Assembly: GCF_031457275.1 (NCBI RefSeq)
Contig: NZ_JAVDWH010000001.1
Coordinates: 434,001 to 498,000, forward strand
Length of the DNA: 64,000 bases
Direction of reading: 5' to 3'
Source: Aeromicrobium panaciterrae
Lineage (GTDB): Bacteria; Actinomycetota; Actinomycetes; Propionibacteriales; Nocardioidaceae
Shown piece by piece: positions 1-8,130 of this stretch. Both the position numbers and the translations under genes were made by a program. Within the stretch, counting starts at the first letter, position 1. Every line of letters begins with the position of its first letter. The notes below the pieces were generated by a model. The model saw only the letters and a list, made by a program, of their open reading frames with translations. It was not told the origin of the DNA and ran no database searches.

Positions 1-744
1 AACCCGTTGGCTTCCCCGGACTTCGTCGGGATCTCGTCAGGTGCGAGCCTCTTCGCAGTCTCGGCGATCGTGCTGTTCAACGCGAGCAGCACCCTCATCT
101 CGGGATCCGCACTCTTTGGCGCCTTGTTGAGCTCCGCGCTGATTTACCTTCTCGCGTGGCGCGACGGGATCACGGGCTATCGCTTCATCCTGATTGGCAT
201 CGGCGTCTCTCAGCTGATGATCTCGCTCGTCGGCTACATCGTGTCGCACGCCAGCATCCACGAGGCGCGTGAAGCGATGACCTGGCTCGTTGGCACTGTC
301 GGCCAGGCCGGTTCGGGCGAACTTCGTACGTTGGTAGTCGCTCTGGTCATCCTCGTGCCGCTGATTCTCGCGCTGGAGCGTCCGCTTCGGGCGCTGGAGC
401 TCGGCGACGACACCGCCAAGGCGCTCGGTGCACGGGTCGAGCTCCACAGACTGGGCCTGATCGGCGCCGCGATCGTCCTGATCGGCTTCGCTGTCGCCGT
501 CGCCGGACCGATCATGTTCGTTGCACTCATTGCCGGACCCATAGCCCAGCGACTGGTTGGCCAAGCTGCCGGCGGAATCCTGGCCGCCGGCTGCGTAGGC
601 GCCATCATCACGCTCGGCGCAGATCTCGTGTCGCACCAGCTCTTGCCGGTCGACCTCCCCACTGGTGTCATCACGGGCGTGATCGGGGCGCCATACCTGA
701 TCTGGCTCCTCGTCACCGTCAACAAGGAAGGACGTGGCGGATGA
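1..744 (+). CDS. Iron-siderophore ABC transporter permease (FecCD family), 5' truncated
   Basis: Inner-membrane permease subunit of a ferric-siderophore importer. The reading frame is open from base 1 and starts inside the conserved NPLASPDFVG-SGAS motif of FecCD/BtuC permeases, so roughly the first quarter lies outside the window. The remaining 247 residues contain about seven hydrophobic helices and the family's LGDDTAKALGARV cytoplasmic loop, which contacts the ATPase (near residue 140), and end with the usual P-TGVITGVIGAPYLIWLL block. It overlaps the following ATPase gene by 4 nt (ATGA), as expected for one operon. The substrate-binding protein and any second permease would be upstream. 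Which siderophore is carried cannot be read from the sequence. Confidence 0.93.
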   Translation, partial: NPLASPDFVGISSGASLFAVSAIVLFNASSTLISGSALFGALLSSALIYLLAWRDGITGYRFILIGIGVSQLMISLVGYIVSHASIHEAREAMTWLVGTVGQAGSGELRTLVVALVILVPLILALERPLRALELGDDTAKALGARVELHRLGLIGAAIVLIGFAVAVAGPIMFVALIAGPIAQRLVGQAAGGILAAGCVGAIITLGADLVSHQLLPVDLPTGVITGVIGAPYLIWLLVTVNKEGRGG

Positions 745-1559
745 CCAGTCACGAGCTGCGTGGCAGCAACCTGTCGCTGGGCTATGCCGATGTCGACATT
801 GTGCACAATCTCGACGTCGACATCCTCGCCGAGCGCATCACCGTCATCGTCGGCGCCAATGCGTGCGGCAAGTCCACCCTCCTGCGCGGACTCGCGCGCC
901 TGCTCAAGCCACGAGGCGGTGACGTCATCCTCGATGGCAAGTCGGTACACGACCTGCGAAGCATCGACGTGGCCAAGGTGCTCGGCTTGCTGCCGCAGTC
1001 GCCGGTCGCCCCGGATGGCATCACCGTCAGCGACCTGGTCGGTCGCGGCCGCTATCCGCACCAGGGCTGGTTCCGGAGGTGGACGACAGCCGACGATGAC
1101 GCGGTCATCGAGGCGCTCGAGGCAACAGGTACCGCCGAGCTCGCAGATCGCAACATCTCGGAGCTCTCTGGCGGCCAGCGCCAGCGGGTGTGGGTCGCAA
1201 TGGCGCTCGCGCAGGACACCGACCTGCTGCTGCTCGACGAGCCGACGACGTTCCTCGACATCAACCACCAGGTCGAGTTGCTCGATCTATTGACCGACCT
1301 CAACCGGCTCTCAGGCAAGACGATTGTGATCGTGCTGCACGATCTCAATCTCGCGTGCCGCTACGCCGATCGCATCATTGCGATGAAGGAAGGCGCGATC
1401 ATCGCGGAGGGTGTGCCGAGCGAGGTCGTGACGGCGGAGGTCATCACAACGGTCTACGGCCTGGATTGCGAAGTCGTACCGGACCCGGTCAGCGGTACGC
1501 CGATGGTGGTCCCGCGAGGTCGTCACCACGCGCGAGCCGCATCAGCCCTGACGCGCTAG
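741..1559 (+). CDS. Iron-siderophore ABC transporter ATP-binding protein (FepC-like)
   Basis: ATPase that powers the siderophore permease just upstream. The 272-residue protein has Walker A GANACGKST at about 38-46, a Q-loop near 85, signature LSGGQRQRV at 142-150, Walker B LLLLDEP at 162-168 and switch His 200 in VLHDLN. Walker A reads GANACGKS where FepC-type ATPases usually have GPNGCGKS, but the essential GKS is intact. Length and the PTTFLDINHQVELL stretch are typical of the FepC/FecE group. The start is fixed by the ATGA overlap with the permease stop. I saw no obvious DtxR/IdeR box within the visible part of the operon. Confidence 0.95.
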   Translation: MTSHELRGSNLSLGYADVDIVHNLDVDILAERITVIVGANACGKSTLLRGLARLLKPRGGDVILDGKSVHDLRSIDVAKVLGLLPQSPVAPDGITVSDLVGRGRYPHQGWFRRWTTADDDAVIEALEATGTAELADRNISELSGGQRQRVWVAMALAQDTDLLLLDEPTTFLDINHQVELLDLLTDLNRLSGKTIVIVLHDLNLACRYADRIIAMKEGAIIAEGVPSEVVTAEVITTVYGLDCEVVPDPVSGTPMVVPRGRHHARAASALTR

Positions 1560-1562
1560 CGT
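1557..1562 (+). promoter_or_regulatory. Leaderless -10 element for the OsmC gene
   Basis: TAGCGT matches TANNNT and ends 6 nt before the ATG at 1569, so the predicted transcript begins at the start codon. No Shine-Dalgarno sequence precedes the gene. The hexamer shares its TAG with the stop codon of the ABC ATPase gene. Confidence 0.55.
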
Positions 1563-1568
1563 CGAGGT

Positions 1569-1994
1569 ATGACTGCTGACACCGAACGATCTGTCGAGCT
1601 GAGCCGCACTGGCAAAGCGGCGTTCAGGGCCACCAACGTACGTGGCGGGACGCTCGACTTCGGCGAGGGAAACGATGCCGACTTCACTCCGGTCGAGCTG
1701 CTGCTCGTGGCCATCGCGGGATGCAGCGCGATCGACGTGGACTACCTGGTCGGCAAGCGAGTCGAGCCGTCATCGTTCGATCTCTCGATCCGGGCCGACA
1801 AGATCCGAGACGACCTCGGGAACCGCCTCACCGACATCAGGCTGACCTTCGACCTGACGTTCCCCGGAGGTGCCGAGGGCGACCATGCGAAGGAGATCCT
1901 GCCTCGAGCAGTTGCTCAGTCGCACGATCGCCTCTGCACGGTCACCCGCACAGTTGTCGTCGGCACTCCAGTCGAGTCGGTCATCGCCGACTAG
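1569..1994 (+). CDS. OsmC family protein
   Basis: Small (141 residues) OsmC/Ohr-fold protein, a family that includes thiol peroxidases acting on organic hydroperoxides. The two expected cysteines are present: C52 in AIAGCSAIDV and C123 in RLCTVTRT. The PVELLLVAIAGCSAID helix is characteristic. It more resembles general OsmC/YhfA-like members than Ohr, so peroxidase activity is likely but not shown. It has its own leaderless promoter. Its stop interlocks with the convergent gene at a shared CTAG (1991-1994). Confidence 0.88.
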   Translation: MTADTERSVELSRTGKAAFRATNVRGGTLDFGEGNDADFTPVELLLVAIAGCSAIDVDYLVGKRVEPSSFDLSIRADKIRDDLGNRLTDIRLTFDLTFPGGAEGDHAKEILPRAVAQSHDRLCTVTRTVVVGTPVESVIAD

Positions 1995-3463
1995 GCCTCG
2001 AGAGCCTCCGCTGCCTTGGCGATGTTGCGTTGCATCGAGCCGAAGATGATTCCATGGAACGGCAGGATCGACCACCAGTAGAGATGGCCGAACAGCCCGC
2101 GTGGGTGGAAGAGCGCCCGGTGGTGGAACGTCGTGGTGCCGCCATCGGTCGAGCCGACCTGCAGCTCCAGCCACGCCAGCCCGGGGACCTTCATCTCGGC
2201 TCGAAGACGTACGAAGGAGCGGTCGTCGGTCTCTTCGACCCGCCAGAAGTCGAGCGCGTCGCCGACCACGAGATCCCGCGGACTGCGCCGTCCTCGGCGC
2301 AGTCCGGGTCCACCCACCATGCGGTCGAGCACGCCGCGCACCCACCAGGCGAGCCGCCACGAGTACCAGCCGTTGCGACCGCCGATCCCTTCGATGACCT
2401 GCCAGAGGTGCTCGGGGCTGGCGGCGACCTCACGAGTGCGGTCGTCCTTGTAGAGCGAGCCGCCGGCCCAGTCAGGATCAGTGGGCAAGCCCTCCGCGGG
2501 TGCACCCGCCGTCGCAGCTGACGACCATGAAGTGGGTACGTCGAGGTTCTGGATCTTCGTCAACGCCAGCTCGACGGAACGGTCGAAGCCGATCAGTCCC
2601 TCGGGCGGGTCAGGCACGTACGTCGTGATGTCGTGCTCGGCAGCAACGACTTCGTTGCGCAGCGACTCGACGAGCGGGCGAGCCAGGCTTGCCGGGACTG
2701 GGGTGATGATGCCGACCCAGTGGCTCGACAGCCCGGGGGACAGTACCGGCACAGGAAGGACGCGGCGCTTGGGCAGGCCGGCAACGGCTGCGTACCGCTG
2801 CATCATGTCGAAGTACGTCAGGACATCAGGACCACCGATGTCGAAGCGCCGGTTGACGTCGCCGGGCAGCTCGGCGCAGTCAACGAGGTAGCGCAGCACG
2901 TCGCGGATCGCGATCGGCTGTATGCGCGTGTGCACCCACTTGGGTGTGACCATCACCGGCAGGCGCTCGGTGAGGTAGCGCAGCATCTCGAACGACGCCG
3001 ACCCTGAGCCGATGATGACGCCAGCCTGCAGGACGGCCGTTGGCACCCCGGAGCCGAGGAGCACGTCACCGACCTGCTTGCGGGACTCCAGGTGCTCCGA
3101 CAGTTCCTCACCCTCGGGGATCATGCCGCCGAGGTAGACGATGCGGTTGACGCCCGCTCGTTGCGCCTCGTCCGCGAAGGTCTGGGCCATTTCGCGCTCG
3201 GTGTCGCCGAAGTCTCCGCCGGTGCCGATCGAGTGGAGCAGGTAGTACGCGACGTCGACACCGAGCAGTGCCCCGCGTACGTCGACGGCCTCGGACGCGT
3301 CACCCTGCACGATCTCGACATCGCTCGACCAGGCGTGGGCCTGAGCCTTGGGCTCGTCGCGGACCATCACGCGTACGTGATGGCCTGCCGTCACGAGCTC
3401 GGGCACGAGTCGGCCACCGACGTAGCCGGTGGCTCCGGTGATAAGGCTGCGGGTCGGGCTCAT
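1991..3463 (-). CDS. NAD(P)-binding SDR-type protein with C-terminal DUF2867 domain
   Basis: A 490-residue two-domain protein. The N-terminal part (about 1-300) is an atypical SDR/NmrA-like Rossmann domain with glycine motif ITGATGYVGG at 8-17 and an acidic stretch after the second strand. The C-terminal part (about 340-490) matches the DUF2867 (SRPBCC-like) domain often fused to such proteins in actinobacteria. The active-site Tyr-X3-Lys of classical SDRs is not evident, so it may be a regulator or a reductase of unknown substrate. A GGAGGG Shine-Dalgarno lies just before the ATG at 3463. It is convergent with OsmC and stands alone on its strand. Confidence 0.85.
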   Translation of the reverse strand: MSPTRSLITGATGYVGGRLVPELVTAGHHVRVMVRDEPKAQAHAWSSDVEIVQGDASEAVDVRGALLGVDVAYYLLHSIGTGGDFGDTEREMAQTFADEAQRAGVNRIVYLGGMIPEGEELSEHLESRKQVGDVLLGSGVPTAVLQAGVIIGSGSASFEMLRYLTERLPVMVTPKWVHTRIQPIAIRDVLRYLVDCAELPGDVNRRFDIGGPDVLTYFDMMQRYAAVAGLPKRRVLPVPVLSPGLSSHWVGIITPVPASLARPLVESLRNEVVAAEHDITTYVPDPPEGLIGFDRSVELALTKIQNLDVPTSWSSAATAGAPAEGLPTDPDWAGGSLYKDDRTREVAASPEHLWQVIEGIGGRNGWYSWRLAWWVRGVLDRMVGGPGLRRGRRSPRDLVVGDALDFWRVEETDDRSFVRLRAEMKVPGLAWLELQVGSTDGGTTTFHHRALFHPRGLFGHLYWWSILPFHGIIFGSMQRNIAKAAEALEA

Positions 3464-3514
3464 CCCTCCACTGTTGGTGAGATGTGCACGACCCGCGAGT
3501 TGAAACGGTGTGAC

Positions 3515-3976
3515 TTAGGCCTTGCCGTCGTATGCGTCCTGCAGTCCCTGCACGCTGAGGCGCTTCATCTGCATCATCGCCGCCTGAGTTCGACCGGCCT
3601 TTTCGGGATCCGGATCACTCATGAGCTTGCCGAGGATTGACGGTACGACCTGCCACGACAGTCCGAAGGCGTCCTTGAGCCAGCCGCAGGAATCCTGGTA
3701 TCCGCCGCCCTCGATCAGAGCGTCGGAGATCTCGTCGACCTCTTGCTGGGTCTCCACGCCGACCGAGAGCGAGAACGCTTCCGTCAGCTGGTGAGAAGGC
3801 CCTCCGTTCATCAGGACGAGCTCCTGGCCCTGAAGGCGAATGGTTGCGATGAAGAAGGTGCCGTCGGGCATGCGGGACTCATCGACGATCTCGGTGTCCG
3901 GGAAGACCTTCTGATAGCGCTCGATGGCTTCGCCGGCGTTGTCGTTGAACCAGAGGAACGGGGTAACGGTTGTCAT
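3515..3976 (-). CDS. VOC family protein (PhnB / 3-demethylubiquinone methyltransferase-like fold)
   Basis: A 153-residue glyoxalase-fold (VOC) protein of the PhnB type. It opens with the family pattern TPFLWFNDNAGEAIERYQKVFPDTEI and carries LQGQELVLMNGGP and CGWLKDAFGLSWQVVP, the usual second half. Such proteins accompany ArsR-SRPBCC pairs in actinobacteria; the substrate is unknown. It is the third gene of the operon that starts at 4837 and overlaps the SRPBCC gene by ATGA. Confidence 0.9.
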   Translation of the reverse strand: MTTVTPFLWFNDNAGEAIERYQKVFPDTEIVDESRMPDGTFFIATIRLQGQELVLMNGGPSHQLTEAFSLSVGVETQQEVDEISDALIEGGGYQDSCGWLKDAFGLSWQVVPSILGKLMSDPDPEKAGRTQAAMMQMKRLSVQGLQDAYDGKA

Positions 3977-4473
3977 GATGTCTCTCCTTCATTGGTGGGG
4001 CTGTTGCGTAGGTGTGCTGGCGTGGCCAGCAGGGCGTCGAGCTTGTAGAGCGACTGGATCCAGCCGACCGTCGCGTTCTCCTGCATCTCCTGGGGCATGG
4101 GGCCCTGGCTGAGCTCGAGCCGAGTGCCTTCGCCCTCGGGGATGAACTCGATCGAGAGCGTCATACGGGTGCCATCGGCGAGGCCGGGGAATCCTTGGGC
4201 CAGCTCGTAGCCAACGAGCAGTCGGTTCTCGACGACCTCGGTGAATGTCGCGTCGATGGGCGCGCGCCACTCGGGGTTGTCCTTGCCGACCATCGTGATG
4301 CGCCAGTGGCCGCCAACCTTCGCGTCGATGGAGACGGTGTCGACCGGAACCGTGAACATCAATGGCCCGAACCATTGCGAGAGCTGCTCGCGGTCGGTGA
4401 ACGCGCGAAAGACGAGGGCAGGGGGCGCGTCGAAGTAGCGCGAGATCTTGACCTCATACGTTTGTTCAGTCAT
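3973..4473 (-). CDS. SRPBCC family protein (AHSA1-like)
   Basis: A 166-residue START/Bet v1-fold protein of the Aha1 C-terminal-like (AHSA1, COG3832) group. The hallmark phrases are present: KISRYFDAPPALVFRAFTDREQL-QWFGP near the N-terminus and a GG-WRITM strand. The family binds hydrophobic ligands; the ligand here is unknown. It is the second gene of an ArsR-SRPBCC-VOC operon, overlapping the regulator by 8 nt and the VOC gene by 4 nt, so the three are almost certainly co-translated. Confidence 0.9.
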   Translation of the reverse strand: MTEQTYEVKISRYFDAPPALVFRAFTDREQLSQWFGPLMFTVPVDTVSIDAKVGGHWRITMVGKDNPEWRAPIDATFTEVVENRLLVGYELAQGFPGLADGTRMTLSIEFIPEGEGTRLELSQGPMPQEMQENATVGWIQSLYKLDALLATPAHLRNSPTNEGETS

Positions 4474-4837
4474 CGGTGTTCTCTTCCTTGTTGGTGTCTT
4501 CGGTGTCCTGCAGTGCTTGCTTCATGGATGCCAAGTGGGCGTCGAGACGGTCGAAGCGGTCGTCCCACAGATGGCTCAGGTGCTCCATCCAGGTCGTCGC
4601 CTCCTTCAGAGGCTCGGCTCGCAGGCTGCTCGTACGCCACTGCGCCTGTCGGTCGCGAGCGATCAGGCCGGCACCCTCGAGCACCTTGAGGTGCCGAGAG
4701 ATGGCCGGAAGGCTGATGGGGAACGGTGCGGCGAGCTCGGTGACGGTTGCGTCGCCCTCTCCGAGTCGAGCCAGGATGTCGCGTCGGGTCGGATCGGCGA
4801 GTGCCGAGAAGACCCTGCTGAGCTGATCAGTTGCCAT
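4466..4837 (-). CDS. ArsR family winged-helix repressor
   Basis: A 123-residue ArsR/SmtB-type regulator with helix-turn-helix ATVTELAAPFPISLPAISRHLKVLEGAGLI at about 31-60. It has no cysteine cluster, so a classical metal sensor is unlikely; this branch usually controls an adjacent SRPBCC/VOC pair. An upstream in-frame ATG at 4849 would add four residues, but that ATG lies inside the -10 hexamer TATGTT, which places transcription start at the ATG at 4837. I therefore prefer 4837. It probably autoregulates through the GTTAATTAAC palindrome just upstream. Confidence 0.9.
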   Translation of the reverse strand: MATDQLSRVFSALADPTRRDILARLGEGDATVTELAAPFPISLPAISRHLKVLEGAGLIARDRQAQWRTSSLRAEPLKEATTWMEHLSHLWDDRFDRLDAHLASMKQALQDTEDTNKEENTDD

Positions 4838-4844
4838 GCCGCTT

Positions 4845-4863
4845 AACATACTCGTTAATTAAC
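4845..4863 (-). promoter_or_regulatory. Leaderless promoter and likely ArsR operator
   Basis: On the minus strand TATGTT (4850-4845) ends 7 nt before the ATG at 4837. Directly upstream, 4854-4863 is the perfect palindrome GTTAATTAAC, unusually AT-rich for this region and well placed for repressor binding against the -10 element. Confidence 0.5.
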
Positions 4864-4917
4864 TAACACGTCAAGTACGAGTCCAAAGGAGTTTTGCGCG
4901 GCCCTACGAGGGAGGTC

Positions 4918-5775
4918 TTAGTGCATCTTGAGCGACGGGTCGTGCGGCCCCTTGGGCTCAACCCAGAAGTCGAGGGCGAGCTGCTCCTCGGTGCCACCGT
5001 TGAGATAGATCGAGAAGTCGGTGACTCCGGCGTCCTCGAGAACGTCGTCATCGATCAGGAACTGGCCCGTGTATTCGCGGCTCGGCTTGATCAAGATCTC
5101 GTAGGCGGCGTCGGCCATGATGGCTGGCGTCCGTGAGTGACTGACGAGCTCTGCGCCGACGACATTGCGGACTGCTGCGGTGTCGATCGCAGTGCGCGGC
5201 CACAGCGAGTTGGCGGCAATGCCGTACTCGGCGAGCTCGACGCTGAGACCCAGGGTCACGAGGCTCATGCCGTACTTCGCCATCGTGTACGCCGTGTGCA
5301 CGGTGAACCACTTCGGGTCGAGGCTGATCGGCGGCGAGAGCGTCAGGATGTGCGGGTTCTCGGACTGCTTGAGCCACTCGATCGACAGCTTCGACAGCAG
5401 GAAGGAGCCACGCGCGTTGATGTCGTTCATCAGGTCGTACTTCTTCATCGTCACGTCTTCGGTCTTCGACAGATCGATGGCGCTGGCGTTGTTGACCACA
5501 ATGTCGATGCCGCCGAACTCCTCGGCAGTCTTCGCGATGGCCTCCGCGACGAAGGCATCGTCGCGTACGTCGCCGACGAGCGGGAGTGCCTTTCCGCCGG
5601 CGGCTTCGATTGCTGCGGCCGCGGTATAGATGGTGCCGGGCAGCTTGGGGTGAGGTTCTGTGGTCTTCGCGAGGAGGGCGACGTTGGCGCCATCTTTCGC
5701 AGCGCGTACGGCGATTGCCTCGCCAATTCCGCGGCTTCCGCCGGACATGATGATCGTCTTGCCTGCAAGGGACAT
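4918..5775 (-). CDS. HSDL2-like short-chain dehydrogenase/reductase
   Basis: A 285-residue NAD(P)-dependent SDR. Cofactor motif SGGSRGIG at 11-18, NNASAI at 95-100, and active-site Tyr163 and Lys167 in TAYTMAKYGMS. The phrases EPHPKLPGTIYTAA and NPHILTLSPPISLD are those of the hydroxysteroid dehydrogenase-like 2 subfamily, which acts in lipid metabolism; the true substrate is unknown. A TTG 22 codons upstream would extend the frame, but the ATG at 5775 gives the normal N-terminus and lies 7 nt after a -10-like CAAGAT. It is divergent from the hydrolase operon, and the two share one inverted repeat. Confidence 0.9.
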   Translation of the reverse strand: MSLAGKTIIMSGGSRGIGEAIAVRAAKDGANVALLAKTTEPHPKLPGTIYTAAAAIEAAGGKALPLVGDVRDDAFVAEAIAKTAEEFGGIDIVVNNASAIDLSKTEDVTMKKYDLMNDINARGSFLLSKLSIEWLKQSENPHILTLSPPISLDPKWFTVHTAYTMAKYGMSLVTLGLSVELAEYGIAANSLWPRTAIDTAAVRNVVGAELVSHSRTPAIMADAAYEILIKPSREYTGQFLIDDDVLEDAGVTDFSIYLNGGTEEQLALDFWVEPKGPHDPSLKMH

Positions 5776-5782
5776 GGCTTCG

Positions 5783-5827
5783 ATCTTGCCGCGAGCATCA
5801 CTTACAGTCAATACTGACGGTAAGTGA
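5783..5827. promoter_or_regulatory. Divergent promoter with 13-bp-arm inverted repeat operator
   Basis: Positions 5798-5810 (TCACTTACAGTCA) and 5815-5827 (TGACGGTAAGTGA) are inverted repeats with one mismatch, separated by ATAC. The repeat covers TTGACT (minus strand, 5811-5806), which sits 17 nt upstream of CAAGAT (5788-5783), itself 7 nt before the SDR start. The size and symmetry suit a TetR-type repressor controlling the SDR and the hydrolase operon together. No such regulator gene is adjacent. Confidence 0.65.
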
Positions 5828-5840
5828 GAAAGGTCGCGCA

Positions 5841-6710
5841 ATGAGCGAGCAGCATCCTGACTGGTTCAGTCACGCACTGGCCCAGCCGTACGAGAGTCGC
5901 GAGCTCGACGTCGACGGCGCACGCATCACCTACCGCGCCTGGGGCAAGAGTGGAGCCGCCCCGGTCGTTCTGGTGCATGGCGGAGCTGCACACGCCGGCT
6001 GGTGGGATACGACGGCGCCGTTCCTTGCCGCCGACCATCGCGTGATCGCGATCGACCTCTCCGGACATGGCGACAGCGACCGTCGTGAGTCCTACGCGCT
6101 CTCGACCTGGGCGACCGAGGTGGTGTCCGCCGCCGCTGCCGAGTCCGACGAGGCACCGATCGTGTTCGGGCACAGCATGGGTGGTTTCGTCGCGCTCACG
6201 GCTGGCCGCGACTACGGACGCGCATTGCGCGGTGTTGCGGCGATCGACTCTCCGGTGCGCGAGCTGTCGGCGGAGGCCAAGGCGTGGATCGCCGAGGGTG
6301 GGCACGGCGACATACCGGGCAACAAGTTCTATCCCGATCGCGAGACGATCCTCAGCCGGTTCAGGACCCTGCCGGAGGACACCTCGACGCTGACGTACGT
6401 CAAGGACCACATCGCCGAAGGCTCGGTCGTCGAGATCGACGGCCGCTGGACCTGGAAGTTCGATCCGCACATCTTCCTCAGCTCACGTATGGAGCCGGAG
6501 GAGCTCGCGGCGATCGATTGCGAGGTCGCGTTGATCCGCGGCGAACGTGGCATGGCCACAACCGACATCACCGACCTCGTCGCCGAACGGCTCGGTGGAC
6601 ACGTGCCTGTCACGCTGATCCCCGACGCGGGGCACCACATCATGCTCGACCAACCGGTAGCGCTCATCGCGGTGCTCCAGACTCTGCTCGGCCAATGGAG
6701 GAACACATGA
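5841..6710 (+). CDS. Alpha/beta hydrolase
   Basis: A 289-residue soluble hydrolase of the alpha/beta fold. It shows the oxyanion HGG motif at about 46-48, nucleophile elbow GHSMGG with Ser112, and a likely catalytic His in DAGHHIM near the C-terminus. It is the first gene of an operon with an enoyl-CoA hydratase-like protein and a nitroreductase-like protein, coupled by ATGA overlaps. Context points to degradation of a carboxylic ester or thioester, but the substrate is not evident. Confidence 0.9.
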   Translation: MSEQHPDWFSHALAQPYESRELDVDGARITYRAWGKSGAAPVVLVHGGAAHAGWWDTTAPFLAADHRVIAIDLSGHGDSDRRESYALSTWATEVVSAAAAESDEAPIVFGHSMGGFVALTAGRDYGRALRGVAAIDSPVRELSAEAKAWIAEGGHGDIPGNKFYPDRETILSRFRTLPEDTSTLTYVKDHIAEGSVVEIDGRWTWKFDPHIFLSSRMEPEELAAIDCEVALIRGERGMATTDITDLVAERLGGHVPVTLIPDAGHHIMLDQPVALIAVLQTLLGQWRNT

Positions 6711-7462
6711 GTGACTCAGTGCTCATCGACACCGTTGATGGTGTCTTGACGATCACCTGGAATGAGCCCGACCGGCTCAATGCCCTCACGGCCGAGATGC
6801 TCAACGCAGCCGCTGCATCGATTGAGGAAGCACCGTCGGAAACCCGCCTCGTAGTGATCACCGGGACCGGTCGCGCCTTCAGTTCTGGCGCCGCGCTGGG
6901 TGCTGACTTCGACGGGTCGGCAACCCTTGATGGCGCCAACCGTCTCGTACGGGCGATGACCCGTTCGCCTTTGCCCGTCATCAGCGCGGTCAACGGAATC
7001 GCTGCTGGCGTCGGTTGCTCTATCGCGATCGCCGCTGACATCACCTTGGCCAAGAGCTCGGGCTACTTCCTGCTCGCCTTCGTCAACATCGGTCTCATGC
7101 CTGACGGCGGTGCCACCGAACTCGTTGCGGCCTCCGTCGGTCGTGCCCGCGCCAACCGCATGGCAATGCTGGGCGAGAAGCTGCCTGCTGACGAGGCGGC
7201 CCAGATCGGCCTGATCTACAAGTCGCTCGATGACGAGGACTATGACGCCGAGTTCGCGACGCTCGTCGGCAAGATCGGCCGTGGACCGACCAAGGCGTTG
7301 TCGGCCATGAAGAAGGTCATCACGGCCAACACGCTGCCGAGGCTCGACGCCGCTCTCGATGCTGAGCTCGAGGGCCAGGTCGCCCTGTTCTCGACCAAGG
7401 ACGCGTTCGAGGGCGGCTCGGCGTTCCTCGAGAAGCGCCCCGCAGCATTCACGGGAGCATGA
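6707..7462 (+). CDS. Enoyl-CoA hydratase/isomerase family protein
   Basis: A 251-residue crotonase-fold protein. The oxyanion-hole segments RAFSSGAALG and NGIAAGVGCSIAIAAD are clear. At the second catalytic position it has Asp (NIGLMPDGGAT) rather than the Glu of true hydratases, which resembles PaaG-type isomerases, so isomerase activity is at least as likely as hydration. The ATG at 6707 overlaps the hydrolase stop (ATGA) and follows GGAGG. A longer open frame extends upstream but lies inside the hydrolase gene and is not coding. Confidence 0.9.
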   Translation: MSDSVLIDTVDGVLTITWNEPDRLNALTAEMLNAAAASIEEAPSETRLVVITGTGRAFSSGAALGADFDGSATLDGANRLVRAMTRSPLPVISAVNGIAAGVGCSIAIAADITLAKSSGYFLLAFVNIGLMPDGGATELVAASVGRARANRMAMLGEKLPADEAAQIGLIYKSLDDEDYDAEFATLVGKIGRGPTKALSAMKKVITANTLPRLDAALDAELEGQVALFSTKDAFEGGSAFLEKRPAAFTGA

Positions 7463-8130
7463 TGACGACTGATTTCGAGGTGCTCGACCGCCTGCTGACC
7501 AGTCGCCGAAGCTGTCGCGGATTCACCGATGAGCAGGTTCCGCGCGAGGTCATCGAGCAGCTCCTCGCCGCCGCCCAACGTACGGCGTCGTGGTGCAACA
7601 CCCAGCCCTGGCACGTCGTGATCACCTCGGGCGAGGCAACGACCAAGCTTCGTGAAGCGTTGCTCGAGTCGCCCGACGGCTACGGCACGGACTTCGACTT
7701 CCCAGCCGCGTACACCGGCGTCTACGACGAGCGTCGCAAGGACGTCGGTTGGCAGCTGTATGAAGCCGTTGGGGTGACCCGCGGAGACCGCGAGGCATCG
7801 GCACGCGAGATGCTGCGCAATTACGAGTTCTTCGGCGCCCCACATGCGGCGATCATCACGACGGAAGCCGACCTCGGCGTTTACGGGGCAGTCGACTGCG
7901 GACTGTATGTCGACTCGTTCCTGCTAGCAGCCGAAGCGCTCGGCCTCGGGACGTGTGCCCAGGCTGCGCTGGCGATGCGCTCGCAGTTCCTCCGCGACTG
8001 GTTCGATCTGCCCGAGACTCGCAAGGTCGTGTGCGCGATCTCCTTCGGTTACCCGGACCGCGAGCACCCGTCGGCCAACTTCACGTCTCGCCGAGCGGCG
8101 ATCCCTGAAGCAGCCGTCTTCGTTGATTAG
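7459..8130 (+). CDS. Nitroreductase family protein
   Basis: A 223-residue flavin-dependent nitroreductase-fold enzyme, normally FMN-bound and NAD(P)H-dependent. The N-terminal TSRRSCRGFTDEQVPREVIEQLLAAAQRTASWCNTQPW pattern is diagnostic, and ALGLGTCAQAAL is the usual late FMN-contacting helix. It ends the three-gene hydrolase operon. Its role may be reduction of an unsaturated intermediate. Its stop interlocks with the convergent gene (TTAG at 8127-8130). Confidence 0.9.
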   Translation: MMTTDFEVLDRLLTSRRSCRGFTDEQVPREVIEQLLAAAQRTASWCNTQPWHVVITSGEATTKLREALLESPDGYGTDFDFPAAYTGVYDERRKDVGWQLYEAVGVTRGDREASAREMLRNYEFFGAPHAAIITTEADLGVYGAVDCGLYVDSFLLAAEALGLGTCAQAALAMRSQFLRDWFDLPETRKVVCAISFGYPDREHPSANFTSRRAAIPEAAVFVD

